This document shows, piece by piece, positions 25,924 through 35,022 of a stretch of DNA of 64,000 nt. The DNA lies in contig DASZVY010000007.1 in assembly GCA_035546855.1 (NCBI GenBank), positions 32,246 to 96,245 on the forward strand, written 5' to 3'. The position numbers and the translations under genes were made by a program. The number at the start of each line of letters is the position of its first letter. Position 1 is the first letter of the stretch. The notes below the pieces were generated by a model, which saw only the letters and a list, made by a program, of their open reading frames with translations, did no database searches and had not been told where the DNA came from. Origin of the DNA: Nitrobacter sp035546855. Its GTDB lineage: Bacteria > Pseudomonadota > Alphaproteobacteria > Rhizobiales > Xanthobacteraceae.

Positions 25924-25952
25924 TTGGCGGCGGGAACCTCCGCGCCTATATA
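25924..25952 (+). promoter_or_regulatory. probable promoter of folE
   Basis: TTGGCG (25924-25929), 17-base spacer, TATATA (25947-25952), on the plus strand about 175 bases upstream of folE. Spacing is ideal and each hexamer has two mismatches or fewer from the housekeeping consensus. Confidence 0.45.
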
Positions 25953-26126
25953 TGTGTCCGATGCCGGGAAATACAATCCGGTGATTTCCGCTCCCGGGAT
26001 TGAGAATTCAATTCGGCGGGGACGATGTTATGATCAGGGGACCTCAGGCGTCCGGTGGCTTAACGTTGCTGCCCCGTCTGCCCGGTGACACTCCGGCCTC
26101 GCAAGGGCCGGTCGAACGGAGTGAAG

Positions 26127-26837
26127 ATGGACGCATTGATCAAGCCGCTGCGCGGAAACAAACCTTCCGACGTCAAATCCCATGAGACGCGGGCGCCGGA
26201 TTTCCGCCCCGCCGAACTGGACCCTTCCGAGTTTCTGGCCGCCGCCGTTCGTCCCGACCAGCCGCGCCCGTCGCGGCAGGAGGCGGAGGCTGCGGTCAAG
26301 ACCCTGCTCTCCTACATCGGCGAAAATCCGGATCGCGAGGGCCTGCTCGACACCCCGCGCCGGGTGGTCGAAGCCTACGACGAAATCTATCAGGGCTACC
26401 ATCAGTGCCCGGCCGAAGTGCTGAACCGCACCTTCGGGGAGACGGCGGGCTACGATGACTTCGTGCTGATCCGCGACATCGAGTTCACCTCGCAGTGTGA
26501 GCACCACATGATGCCGTTCTACGGCAAGGCGCATATCGCCTACACGCCGGTCGAGCGGGTGGTGGGGTTGTCAAAGCTCGCGCGGCTCACCGACATCTTT
26601 GCGCATCGCCTGCAGACCCAGGAGCATATGACCGCCCAGATCGCCGCCGCCGTCGATGAGGTGCTGAAGCCGCGCGGCGTTGCGGTCATGATCGAGGCGG
26701 AGCATACCTGCATGTCGGTGCGGGGCGTCGCCAAGCATGGCGCGATGACCTTCACCAGCCGCTTCACCGGCGTCTTCCGCGACAACCCGGCGGAGCAGGC
26801 GCGTTTCCTGTCAATGGTGCGAGGGACGCAGCGTTAA
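26127..26837 (+). CDS. folE: GTP cyclohydrolase I
   Basis: A 236-residue enzyme that converts GTP to dihydroneopterin triphosphate, the first step of folate synthesis. ATG 26127 follows GGAG at 26118-26121. The N-terminal 50 residues are a non-conserved extension. The core has the zinc ligands C124 and H127 in SQCEHH and C195 in HTCMSVRG, and the LSKLARLTDIFAHRLQTQE helix that lines the active site. Family length is about 200 to 240. hisI follows 31 bases later, so the two are likely co-transcribed, a pairing common in Rhizobiales. Confidence 0.97.
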   Translation: MDALIKPLRGNKPSDVKSHETRAPDFRPAELDPSEFLAAAVRPDQPRPSRQEAEAAVKTLLSYIGENPDREGLLDTPRRVVEAYDEIYQGYHQCPAEVLNRTFGETAGYDDFVLIRDIEFTSQCEHHMMPFYGKAHIAYTPVERVVGLSKLARLTDIFAHRLQTQEHMTAQIAAAVDEVLKPRGVAVMIEAEHTCMSVRGVAKHGAMTFTSRFTGVFRDNPAEQARFLSMVRGTQR

Positions 26838-26868
26838 TCCCTCGCAGGAATTTCTCGAGGGATTTCCC

Positions 26869-27312
26869 GTGTCTCAACCGACATCGTTATCCGAAGCCGA
26901 ACGTGAGGAGGGGCTGGTGTTGCGGCCCCGCTTTGATGCCTCGGGGCTCGTCACCTGTGTTGCGACCGACGCTGCGAATGGGGACGTGCTGATGGTCGCG
27001 CACATGAACGACGAGGCGCTGCGCCGCACGATCGAGTCCGGCGATGCTTGGTATTACAGCCGCTCGCGCAAGGCGTTATGGCGGAAAGGCGAGAGTTCGG
27101 GTCAGGTTCAGCGCGTGGTCGAGATGCGGATGGACTGCGATCAGGACGCGATCTGGATCAAGGTCGAGCAGCAGGGCGCGGCGTGTCATACCGGTCGCCG
27201 CTCGTGCTTCTATCGCACCGTGACCAAAGGCGAGGCCGGCGAAGCGAAGGTGTCGTTCGTCGATGCGGAGCGGCTGTTCGATCCGGCCGCGGTCTATGGC
27301 AAGGGCCACTGA
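26869..27312 (+). CDS. hisI: phosphoribosyl-AMP cyclohydrolase
   Basis: A 147-residue HisI that opens the purine ring of phosphoribosyl-AMP in histidine synthesis. It starts at GTG 26869 with GAGGGA upstream. Motifs: WYYSRSRKALWRKGE, the metal-binding MDCDQDA, and the zinc site QGAACHTGRRSCFYR. It lacks the HisE pyrophosphohydrolase domain that is fused in enterobacteria, as is normal for alphaproteobacteria. It is the second gene of the folE-hisI pair. Confidence 0.97.
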   Translation: MSQPTSLSEAEREEGLVLRPRFDASGLVTCVATDAANGDVLMVAHMNDEALRRTIESGDAWYYSRSRKALWRKGESSGQVQRVVEMRMDCDQDAIWIKVEQQGAACHTGRRSCFYRTVTKGEAGEAKVSFVDAERLFDPAAVYGKGH

Positions 27313-27324
27313 CATTCCCGGACG

Positions 27325-27340
27325 TTAACCTTCCGTTAAC
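27325..27340. promoter_or_regulatory. CtrA-type box TTAA-N7-TTAAC
   Basis: TTAACCTTCCGTTAAC, a perfect match to the CtrA consensus, 122 bases upstream of the lytic transglycosylase start and 13 bases after the hisI stop. Confidence 0.6.
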
Positions 27341-27461
27341 CATAATCTCCCACGGTGCGCTGAAGCGATCGCTGTCGCTCCGGTGGGAGCCGGCCTGCAG
27401 TCCGTCGCTGACATTGCGCCGTGAGGGCGTGCGGTCGTTTCGCGGGGAGCGGGAGACCAAG

Positions 27462-28493
27462 ATGACTGTCGATGCTGCCAACGCCGCAGCCGGCGCCGAT
27501 CCGTCGCGCGCCGGACTGAGCGGCATTTTCAGCGGAATCGCCAACGCCATCCGGCAGGCGGCGGACGCCACCGGCGCGAGCTTCGAATACCTGCTCACGA
27601 CCGCCAAGATGGAGTCCAATTTCAATCCTCAGGCCACGGCGAGCACGTCCTCGGCCAAGGGCCTCTATCAGTTCATCGATCAGACCTGGCTTGGCACCGT
27701 GAAGGAGGCGGGCCCGGCGCTCGGCTACAACGGTTATGCCGCCGCCATCACGAAATCTCCGTCGGGTACGTATTCGGTCAGCGATCCCGCGACCCGCGAC
27801 GCCATTCTCAAGCTGCGCGACGATCCGGCGATCGCCTCGGCCATGGCCGGCGTTCTGACCCAGTCCAACAGTTTCAAGCTGACGGGCCAGATCGGCCGCC
27901 GTCCGACCGACAGCGAACTCTACATGGCGCATTTCATGGGCGTCAGCGGCGCCGCGAAATTGATCGCCAATGCCGAGGACAATCCGCAAGCCTCGGGCGC
28001 GCGCCTGTTTCCCAATGCCGCAGCCGCCAACCGCTCGATCTTCTACGATCGCGACGGGCGCGCGCGCAGCGTGTCCGAAGTTTATGCCGAGCTCGACCGG
28101 CGCTACGCGGTTGCGGCCAACGCTCCGGCCACGCGCATGGCCATGGCGACGTTTGGCGTCAGCGCGCCTGCTGCGGTTGCATCGACCGATCTCGATACGT
28201 CATCGAGCAATGCCGCGTATCTGTCGCGCCTTCCCGATGTGCGGACGGTAGCGCCGGCTCAAGGGGCGTCGCCGACCGCAGCATCCGCGCCGGCCGCGTC
28301 GTCGTTCCGCTCGCTGTTTCAGGTCGGCGAGCGCAGCGAGCCGGTCTCGCCCGCGATCCGGCAGTTGTGGGCGCATCCGTCCGCCGTCGCCACGGCGACC
28401 GATCCTGCAGTCAACACGCAAACGCAGCCCGGCAGTCTGCAGCCGTTCGATCTGTTCAGCGACCGCAGCGGGAAATTCAGCGGCAGCGTCTGA
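27462..28493 (+). CDS. lytic transglycosylase-like (SLT fold) protein
   Basis: A 343-residue protein. ATG 27462 has GGGAG at good spacing. The SLT domain is residues 20-190: the catalytic glutamate is in TAKMESNFNP, followed by SAKGLYQFIDQTW and later YMAHFMGVSGAAKL. It should cleave the glycan strands of peptidoglycan. There is no signal peptide, so it may be exported with the flagellar or another secretion system, as FlgJ-type enzymes are. The C-terminal half is Ala/Pro/Ser-rich and probably disordered. The perfect CtrA-type box upstream supports cell-cycle or motility control. Confidence 0.88.
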   Translation: MTVDAANAAAGADPSRAGLSGIFSGIANAIRQAADATGASFEYLLTTAKMESNFNPQATASTSSAKGLYQFIDQTWLGTVKEAGPALGYNGYAAAITKSPSGTYSVSDPATRDAILKLRDDPAIASAMAGVLTQSNSFKLTGQIGRRPTDSELYMAHFMGVSGAAKLIANAEDNPQASGARLFPNAAAANRSIFYDRDGRARSVSEVYAELDRRYAVAANAPATRMAMATFGVSAPAAVASTDLDTSSSNAAYLSRLPDVRTVAPAQGASPTAASAPAASSFRSLFQVGERSEPVSPAIRQLWAHPSAVATATDPAVNTQTQPGSLQPFDLFSDRSGKFSGSV

Positions 28494-28570
28494 TCGCGAC
28501 AGGATCGACTGATATGGGATCATGCAGGCATCACCCTGAGGCGCGTGTCCTCCGAGCTTGACCAAAAATG

Positions 28571-28677
28571 AGCCGTCATCGTCCGCGAACGCGGACGATC
28601 CAGTAATCGAGGAGGTCGTGAAGGAAACCGAGGCAATTTGAATACTCGATACTCCGCGTTCGCGGAGTATGACGGCT
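28571..28677. repeat. composite palindromic element, about 107 bases
   Basis: Outer arms AGCCGTCAT (28571-28579) and ATGACGGCT (28669-28677) enclose two inner hairpins, CGTCCGCGAACGCGGACG and ATACTCCGCG/CGCGGAGTAT. This is a dispersed extragenic palindrome type I associate with Bradyrhizobium-group genomes. Confidence 0.85.
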
Positions 28678-28885
28678 TTCTTGTTGGACGGTTATCGAGA
28701 AAGGCGGATCAGGCTCTCAACATGGCGGCAGCCATTCATCGCATCCACGCGGCCTCATTTCGTTAATCAAACGTCAACGAATGCAGGGGGTTATGGTGAA
28801 CCCTTTGTTAAGCGTCGTGGTTTATTTTCCGTGACTGTGGCATCGCGTCTCGGTGTCGTTGCAAGTTGCGTAGGCCGGAAAGACC

Positions 28886-30334
28886 ATGATCGTTCGGCAG
28901 TTCATTAGCTGGGTACGGACCGCTTCCGCAGGCGAGCGCGCGGAAGCGACAAGGTCTCTGGCCCGCGCGTGGCTCATCTCCGACCTGTCGGAGGATGATC
29001 GGGCGGCGGCCGAGGGGGCGCTGCTGATGCAACTCGACGATCCGTCCCCGCTGGTCCGCCAGGCCATGGCCGAGGTTTTCGCGCACAGTACCGCCGCGCC
29101 GGCCGCGATCGTTCAGGCTCTGTCGAACGATCAGGTTTCGGTGGCGCGGCCGATCCTCGAATACTCGCCCCTTCTGATCGATGCGGATCTGGTCGATATC
29201 GTCGCCACCGGCTGCAGCGAGGTGCAATGCGCCGTCGCGCGCCGGGTCAACCTGCCGGTGTCGGTCAGCGCGGCGATCGCGGAGGTCGGCTCCGCAGCCG
29301 CGACGCTGGAACTGATCGAGAATCCCGGCGCGGAACTCGCGCCGCTGTCGTGGGACCGGATCGTCGAGCGTCACGGCCATCTCGCGGCGATCCGCGAAGC
29401 GATGCTGGCCTTCGACGATCTGCCCGCCGCCACGCGGCTGACGCTGATCGCAAAATTGTCCGACACGCTGACGCGGTTTGTCGTCGCACGCAACTGGCTG
29501 AGCGCCGATCGTGCGGAGCGCATTGCCGGCGAAGCCAGGGAGCGGTCGACCGTCAACATCGCCGCGCGCGCGCGGGGCGGCGAGATGTGCGGACTGATCC
29601 GGCATCTGCGCGCGACCGGACAACTGACCGCGGGACTGATTCTGCGGTCGCTGCTCTCGGGCAATCTCGATCTGTTCGAGCAGGCGCTGGTGGAATTGTC
29701 CGGCCTGCCGCCGGCGCGTGTCAGTTCGCTCGTCCATGAGCGCGGTGGTCCCGGACTCTCCGCGCTGCTGACCCGCGCGGGCCTTCCGGAATCGACTTTC
29801 CCTGCGTTCCGCGCGGCGCTGGAGGCCAGCGGCGAGATCGGCTTCGTCGGCACGGTCGGAGGCGCGACACGGCTGCGCCGCCGCATGGTCGAACGCGTGC
29901 TGACGTTGTGCGAGACTGCCGCCACGGACGTGTCCGAACCGCTCCTGATCCTGCTGCGGCGCTTCGCCACGGAGTCGGCGCGCGAGGAAGCCCGCGTGTT
30001 CTGCGACGATCTGGTGGCGGAGGCCGACGCCGAGCCGTTGTCCGCCGACCCGCCACCGCTCGAACCGCTGTCCGCCGCATTGCCAGGCGAGCCCGAATTT
30101 CCGGAAATGCAGGTCGACTCTTCTGAAGTCTACGTGCCTCTGGCTGGCGACCCCGAACCCTGCGAATCCGGATCGTACGAGCCGGCGCAATATGAAGCGG
30201 AGTACGACGAGCCTCGGCGCCGCGAGCCGTGGTTCAGCCGCCCGTCCGCGGGGTATCCTGAGCCCGAGGACGTCGCGCTCTCCGCATTCGGACATCGTGA
30301 GCCGCTGCTCGGCGAACTCCTCGCGGCGGCGTAG
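28886..30334 (+). CDS. DUF2336 domain protein
   Basis: A 482-residue protein. Residues 1-360 are a series of short helices like those of DUF2336 / HEAT-type proteins, with the LMQLDDPSPLVRQAMAEVFA segment near 45-65 typical of a HEAT repeat. The last 110 residues are Pro/Glu-rich and disordered. DUF2336 proteins are alphaproteobacterial and of unknown role; some are encoded near motility or cell-cycle genes. The start is ATG 28886. Upstream, TTAATCAAACGTCAAC (28765-28780) is a CtrA-like site with one core mismatch. Confidence 0.85.
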   Translation: MIVRQFISWVRTASAGERAEATRSLARAWLISDLSEDDRAAAEGALLMQLDDPSPLVRQAMAEVFAHSTAAPAAIVQALSNDQVSVARPILEYSPLLIDADLVDIVATGCSEVQCAVARRVNLPVSVSAAIAEVGSAAATLELIENPGAELAPLSWDRIVERHGHLAAIREAMLAFDDLPAATRLTLIAKLSDTLTRFVVARNWLSADRAERIAGEARERSTVNIAARARGGEMCGLIRHLRATGQLTAGLILRSLLSGNLDLFEQALVELSGLPPARVSSLVHERGGPGLSALLTRAGLPESTFPAFRAALEASGEIGFVGTVGGATRLRRRMVERVLTLCETAATDVSEPLLILLRRFATESAREEARVFCDDLVAEADAEPLSADPPPLEPLSAALPGEPEFPEMQVDSSEVYVPLAGDPEPCESGSYEPAQYEAEYDEPRRREPWFSRPSAGYPEPEDVALSAFGHREPLLGELLAAA

Positions 30335-30410
30335 GACTCGCATTCGTCATGCCGGGACGTGATCCGGGCGCTCGTTTTTCTAAGGCGGGATGAAATGAGG
30401 CTGAATCACC

Positions 30411-30467
30411 GTCATTGCGAGGAGCCCGAGAGCAACGCGCAGCGTTGTCCCGTTGGCTCGCAATGAC
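30411..30467. repeat. dispersed palindrome, GTCATTGCGAG family
   Basis: GTCATTGCGAGGAGCC at 30411-30426 pairs with GGCTCGCAATGAC at 30455-30467. A larger member of the same family is at 60438-60518. Confidence 0.85.
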
Positions 30468-30565
30468 AGCGCGGGTTGGTTCAACCTAACTTCATCATGC
30501 TCCGGGAATCTGAATCATCGCCATCGTCATGCCCGGCATAACGATCAGGCTGACCGCATCCGGCC

Positions 30566-31144
30566 TTAATCCCCCGGGACGATGCTCGGCGCGAGGACGG
30601 CTTCCAGGTGCTCGGGGCGATCGCGATTGACGACGGTGAGATACTCGTCGGCGACGCCGCGCAGTTTCCGGCTCAGCTCCTTGGCCATGCCGGCGGTGCC
30701 GATGCCCGAATGCTCGCGGACGATCGCGTGGATGGCGTTGATGTGGTGCGCGATCAGGTCGGCAGGCACCTTTTCGAGCTGCGGCGCGTGTTCGATGATG
30801 CGGCAAAGGCTTTCGGCGGTATGGCCCGCGAGCGGATAGCCGAAGGTGGCGGCATCGCCCTTGATGTCATGCGCGGCGCGAAACAGCTCGTCGCGCGTCT
30901 CGCCGGTCAAGCCGTGCTTCAGCATGGCCGCGTGCGCGGCGGCGAGCCGGTCGCATTCGATGGTCATCCATTTGCTGAATTCGCCGGACAGGTCCGCGAG
31001 CGCCTTCTCCGCGCGGGCGACGGGATCGTCGGCGTTTTTCTCGTCGACGAGACGCATCGCCTGACGCAGCGGATTGGGCTGCGTGATGACCTGATGGGTC
31101 GAATATGCCTGCACCTTGAGGGTCGGAGGAGGGCTCTTGGCCAT
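30566..31144 (-). CDS. Hpt domain phosphotransfer protein
   Basis: A 192-residue protein with one histidine-phosphotransfer domain. The active histidine is H92 in AAHDIKGDAATFG, flanked by the helices of the four-helix bundle. The first 40 residues are a variable tail. It lacks kinase or receiver domains, so it must relay phosphate between partners. The receiver-domain gene lies directly upstream with an eight-base gap, and the two are surely co-transcribed; they could form one phosphorelay. Confidence 0.92.
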   Translation of the reverse strand: MAKSPPPTLKVQAYSTHQVITQPNPLRQAMRLVDEKNADDPVARAEKALADLSGEFSKWMTIECDRLAAAHAAMLKHGLTGETRDELFRAAHDIKGDAATFGYPLAGHTAESLCRIIEHAPQLEKVPADLIAHHINAIHAIVREHSGIGTAGMAKELSRKLRGVADEYLTVVNRDRPEHLEAVLAPSIVPGD

Positions 31145-31152
31145 GGCGTGGC

Positions 31153-31695
31153 TTATCCTGGATGCCGGGCCTTATCCAGCAGCGACGGCTGCTGGATGAT
31201 TTCCGGTTCGGCGGAGCGGCGCTCCGGGCCGATATAGGCGTTGTTGGTATTGCGGCGGCGGTCCGGCCCGAAATAGTTCTTCGTCTTGATGAAGGGCCGC
31301 GGCGAGGCGACGACATTCAATATCCGCTGGTAAAGTCCCTTGGCGGAAATCGGCTTCGCCAGGAATTCGGTGACGCCGGCGTCGCGGGCGACCGTGACGC
31401 GCCGCTTCTCCGAGTGCCCCGTCAGCATGATGATCGGCGCGAACGGGTTTCCCTTGGACCCCGGCTGGCGGATCATTTGCGCCAGCTCGATGCCGTCGAA
31501 GATCGGCATCGACCAGTCGGTAATGACGATGTCCGGCACATAGTGGCTGTACATTTCCAGCGCGGTCGCGCCGTCCTCGGCTTCATAGACCTCGCGCGCG
31601 CCGAACGAATGCAGAAGCGTCCGCAGAATGCGGCGCATGTGCGCATTGTCGTCGCAGACCAGAAACCGCAGCTTGTTGAAGTCGATCTGATACAT
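31153..31695 (-). CDS. single-domain response regulator with C-terminal tail
   Basis: A 180-residue protein starting at ATG 31695. The receiver domain spans residues 8-128: acidic pocket D15-D16, phospho-acceptor D60, T92 and K114 all conserved. There is no output domain, only a basic/polar tail (FGPDRRR, IGPERRS repeats) that may bind a partner. CheY-like regulators with a tail of repeated RRR/ERRS are common in this group next to Hpt genes. It is the first gene of an operon with the Hpt gene. Confidence 0.92.
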   Translation of the reverse strand: MYQIDFNKLRFLVCDDNAHMRRILRTLLHSFGAREVYEAEDGATALEMYSHYVPDIVITDWSMPIFDGIELAQMIRQPGSKGNPFAPIIMLTGHSEKRRVTVARDAGVTEFLAKPISAKGLYQRILNVVASPRPFIKTKNYFGPDRRRNTNNAYIGPERRSAEPEIIQQPSLLDKARHPG

Positions 31696-31835
31696 GGCTC
31701 GGCGCGCGAGGAGATATATACCCACCGTTAACTATATGCCGGCGTCGTTAACGAATGGTTGCGACGGCGCCGCGTGCCAATCCGTTGAATGACCTTGGAT
31801 ATTGCAGGCAGGGCCGGCGGCTGCCGGAATTCGGC

Positions 31836-32615
31836 TCAGACCCCGAACTGCTCGCTGAGGATTCGCTCCTCGAGGCTGTGGCCGGGATCGAACAGCATCC
31901 GCATCGAAATGGTCTTGTCGGAGAGAATTTCGACGCGCTGGACGTGGCGGACCTCGTCGTGATCCGCGACGGCGGCAACCGGTCGCTTGGGAGCTTCCAG
32001 CACTTCGATCACGACGAAGGCAGTGTTCGGGAGCAGGGCGCCGCGCCAGCGGCGCGGACGGAAGGCGGCGATCGGCGTCAGCGCCAGCAGCGCGGCGTTG
32101 ATCGGCAGGATCGGACCTTGCGCCGAGAGGTTGTAGGCGGTCGAGCCTGCCGGCGTCGCCACCAGCACGCCATCCGCGACGAGTTCGGCCATCCGCTCGC
32201 GCTCGTCGATCAGGATGCGCAGGCGCGCCGTCTGGTGGGTCTGGCGAAACAGGTAGACTTCGTTGATGGCGTGATGAATGTGCACCGCGCCGTGGATGTC
32301 GGTGGCGCGCATCAGCAGCGGATGGATCACGGTTTCCGTCGCGGCGGCGAGGCGCACGTGCAGATCGTGCGCGCTGTATTCGTTCATCAGGAAGCCGACA
32401 GTGCCGCGATGCATGCCGTAGATCGGCTTGCCGGAGCGCATGTTGGCGTGCAGCGTCTGCAGCATCAGGCCGTCGCCGCCGAGCGCGACGATGACGTCGG
32501 CGTCTTCCGGCTTGTGATTGCCGTAGGTCTCCGCGAGCTTGAGGAGGGCCTGCTGGGCCTCGGCACCGTTGCTTGCGACAAAGGCGATGCGCTCGTATCG
32601 CTGGGTGCTGGTCAT
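31836..32615 (-). CDS. nadK: NAD kinase
   Basis: A 259-residue NAD kinase that makes NADP from NAD and ATP (or polyphosphate). The conserved GGDG is at residues 46-49, with D48 the catalytic aspartate. TPAGSTAYNLSAQGPI is the second signature and binds the nicotinamide side. The length is short for bacteria, as is typical of alphaproteobacteria. It diverges from nothing nearby and appears monocistronic. Confidence 0.96.
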   Translation of the reverse strand: MTSTQRYERIAFVASNGAEAQQALLKLAETYGNHKPEDADVIVALGGDGLMLQTLHANMRSGKPIYGMHRGTVGFLMNEYSAHDLHVRLAAATETVIHPLLMRATDIHGAVHIHHAINEVYLFRQTHQTARLRILIDERERMAELVADGVLVATPAGSTAYNLSAQGPILPINAALLALTPIAAFRPRRWRGALLPNTAFVVIEVLEAPKRPVAAVADHDEVRHVQRVEILSDKTISMRMLFDPGHSLEERILSEQFGV

Positions 32616-32853
32616 GCCGTCGCGAGCCTCTGCGGCACAGGGCGCCGCGAAATCATACGGTTGCAGGAAAATCCTGTAGCCGATCCCGCAGGGGGTTGTC
32701 GAGGCGGTCAGCCGTGCTTTCCGGCCGCGTGTCGAGACCGCGCGCCGACATGGTTAGCGGATGCGCCGGCGCGCAGCGACGCATGCGAATGCCGACTTGC
32801 GAATATCGAACTTGCGCCGCGCGGCCGGCATCGGTTCGGCCGTGCTTCGCGCG

Positions 32854-33411
32854 TCAGTAAACGAGGCCGGTGCCGGGCGGTTTTTCAAGGGCCGCGGCGA
32901 GCGATTTGTATTCCGGACAACCGGTGCCGCAGATCGCGGCGATCCGGCTCAGGTGATACGCGGCCTGATCGCGGTTGCCCTGTTCGATCTGCCACAGTCC
33001 GTAATACTGCCAGGTGCGGACATGGTTCGGATCGGCCTTGAGCGCGCGCTCGTACCAGACTTGCGACAGCTTGTAGTTGCCGAGCTTGCGATAGGAATAG
33101 CCGATCAGGTTGGCGACGTCGGCGCGATCGTCGTGATGCAACGCTTCGAGTTGCGCGATCGCATCCGTGTAGTCGTGGCGGTCGTAGATCGTCGCGTAAG
33201 CTGCGTGATAACCCCTGAGGAACGCGGGATCATCGAGGCGTGACTGGTTGTTCTTTTTCTTGCTCTTGCTTTTCGGCGGCGCCTTGGTCCCCGACGGCGG
33301 CGGCGGAGAGGGCTCGTCGCTGCCCGCGGCGAATACCGGCGCAAAGGAGGGGACCGCCAGAGCAATCGACAGCAAACTCAACATGGCCAGCTTGATCGCG
33401 AATTTCGTCAT
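32854..33411 (-). CDS. exported TPR protein
   Basis: A 185-residue protein with a signal peptide (residues 1-28), a Pro/Lys-rich linker (PPPPSGTKAPPKSKSKKK) and about two and a half tetratricopeptide repeats at 65-150 (for example LIGYSYRKLGNYKLSQVWYE). Two cysteines near the C-terminus (ICGTGCPE) may form a disulphide. It is likely a periplasmic adaptor; the partner is unknown. Confidence 0.88.
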   Translation of the reverse strand: MTKFAIKLAMLSLLSIALAVPSFAPVFAAGSDEPSPPPPSGTKAPPKSKSKKKNNQSRLDDPAFLRGYHAAYATIYDRHDYTDAIAQLEALHHDDRADVANLIGYSYRKLGNYKLSQVWYERALKADPNHVRTWQYYGLWQIEQGNRDQAAYHLSRIAAICGTGCPEYKSLAAALEKPPGTGLVY

Positions 33412-33697
33412 GCGTCGCTCCCGTGTTCGGTTCGGGCGATTCTAGTCAAGGCCCGAGGAGGAGAACAGCCCGCGGCCTGGGTTATTCCCGCTGCCGGCGG
33501 AGGCAACTTGCTGCGGCGCACGATCCCGGTGTCCGGTCGGACGCCCCCTCCATGAAGAATTGTTCATCAACATGAACGGTAGCTGCCGCCCCACTTCAGG
33601 CAGAGTTCAGACGGCGCGCCGCAAAATGCTCCCATGATCGACGCGAGCCCGGCATCCGACCGGTGACGCCGGGATCGATGTCCAAGAGGAGACAGAC

Positions 33698-33907
33698 ATG
33701 TTCAAGACCATTTCAGCCGCCGCGCTGGCGGTTTCCGTGCTCGCTGCCCCGGCGTTCGCGGCCGGCCCGGCTCGCACCGCTCATGCGCCCGCCGTCAAGT
33801 CGGTGGTGCTGACGCCGAGCGTGCGGAACGCCAACGCCAAGATGATTCACCGTCATCATCACTATCGCAAGCCGATCCGCCACCATCGGATGCACAAGCA
33901 TCATTGA
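33698..33907 (+). CDS. small secreted His/Arg-rich protein
   Basis: A 69-residue protein with a signal peptide cleaved near AFA-22 and a C-terminus very rich in His and Arg (HRHHHYRKPIRHHRMHKHH). AGGAG at 33685-33690 supports ATG 33698. Metal binding or acid buffering is possible but unproven. It is followed by a clear terminator, so it is a monocistronic gene. Confidence 0.85.
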   Translation: MFKTISAAALAVSVLAAPAFAAGPARTAHAPAVKSVVLTPSVRNANAKMIHRHHHYRKPIRHHRMHKHH

Positions 33908-33915
33908 TCTCGGCC

Positions 33916-33962
33916 AGACCCGGTCCTGTGCGATCGCCCCGATCGCCGGACCGGGTCTTTTC
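33916..33962 (+). terminator. intrinsic terminator of the His-rich gene
   Basis: Arms AGACCCGGTCC (33916-33926) and GGACCGGGTCT (33948-33958) are followed by a T run. The internal GCGATCGC/GATCGCC stretch adds to the loop stability. Confidence 0.85.
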
Positions 33963-34059
33963 GTTCCGGTCACCGCCTTGCGAATTCCGTTACCGACCAT
34001 GCTGGTCTATGGATGGACCCGGTTAATGGCGTAGCGAATCGGATCAGGGACGATCTGTC

Positions 34060-34491
34060 TTGGGGCGTTTGGTGGGGACATCGGCCAAATTCGCGGCGGT
34101 CATCGCCGCAGCGACCATGCTTGCGGGCTGCGCGGGCGAAGGGTCGCAAGGCGTCGTCTATACCCAGGATCGCGGCGTCGCCAACCAGCCGTATCCGGCC
34201 GATTACCGGACGCAACTGCTGGCCTTCTTCAAAACCTATCTGAACAATGCCGTCGGCGTGCGTGACGCGGGCGTCGCCGTGCCGATCCAGCGCACGGTCG
34301 GCGGGCGGCTGCGCTATGTCGCCTGCGTCCGCTACAACGCGCCGGAAGCGAACGGCAGCTATCATGGCGCCGTGGAGCGGGCGGTGGTGTTCGTCGACGC
34401 GCGGCTCGATCATGTCGAGAACGAGATCGGCGACATCTGTGCGGGAGCAGTCTACGCGCCATTCCCCGAGATGGAGCAGATGACGCGCTGA
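34060..34491 (+). CDS. lipoprotein of unknown function
   Basis: A 143-residue protein. I use TTG 34060, which has ATCAGGGA nine bases upstream; GTG 34072 is possible. The N-terminus is a lipoprotein signal with the lipobox LAGC at residues 21-24, so C24 is acylated. The mature part contains TYLNNAVGVRDAG and LRYVACVRYN, with a pair of further cysteines. It looks like a small conserved outer-membrane or inner-membrane lipoprotein of the group, with no known role. Confidence 0.85.
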   Translation: MGRLVGTSAKFAAVIAAATMLAGCAGEGSQGVVYTQDRGVANQPYPADYRTQLLAFFKTYLNNAVGVRDAGVAVPIQRTVGGRLRYVACVRYNAPEANGSYHGAVERAVVFVDARLDHVENEIGDICAGAVYAPFPEMEQMTR

Positions 34492-35022
34492 CGGAGATGC
34501 CGGCGACGGCAGCATCCCCGCGCAATCGGCCTCGGCGCATCGTCCTGAAAGGAAATCGCTGCGCGATGGTGTCGAACGTGCGCCGCCCTCCGCGCGCTGT
34601 CGGCATCGAGCAGGCCACGATCCACGAGAATGCCGCCGCGCGATCCGCAGATCGATTTGCTGATGGAGTCCCCGATGTGCGGTGTCTTTGGCCTCATGCC
34701 GTTGCCTTACCCATTCGGCGCGGCCGCCTCGATCACGTTCAGGCGAGTGCGGAACTTTTAGGGTGGAACCGGAGCGAGGGGATGAACCTCGGCCAGACGG
34801 CCGAAGACCAACGATGAAACGACCATCGGGGAACCTCGTGCTCCCGATCCGAAGCTGGCCTGTTTGGTGCCGCCCAGGTGAACTTCTGAACTCCGCTGCG
34901 CGGGGATGTTGCGCGCATGTCACGGTTGCAAACCATCCGCTGCTGCGTTGCTGCCTTCAGGCAACCAAATTGAAGCCACGTTGTTTGGTGATGGTCGCTG
35001 TTACTGAATAGGGGACTCCAAC
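34492..35022. other. 531-base region without a convincing gene
   Basis: Several short ORFs on both strands lack protein-like composition and ribosome-binding sites. The last 40 bases carry the ribosome-binding site (AGGGGA) of the porin gene. I cannot identify any repeat or RNA gene here. Confidence 0.5.

Noticed and set aside
34497..34817. 106-residue plus-strand ORF in the gap before the porin gene
   Set aside because: No start signal, no protein-like pattern; left as intergenic.
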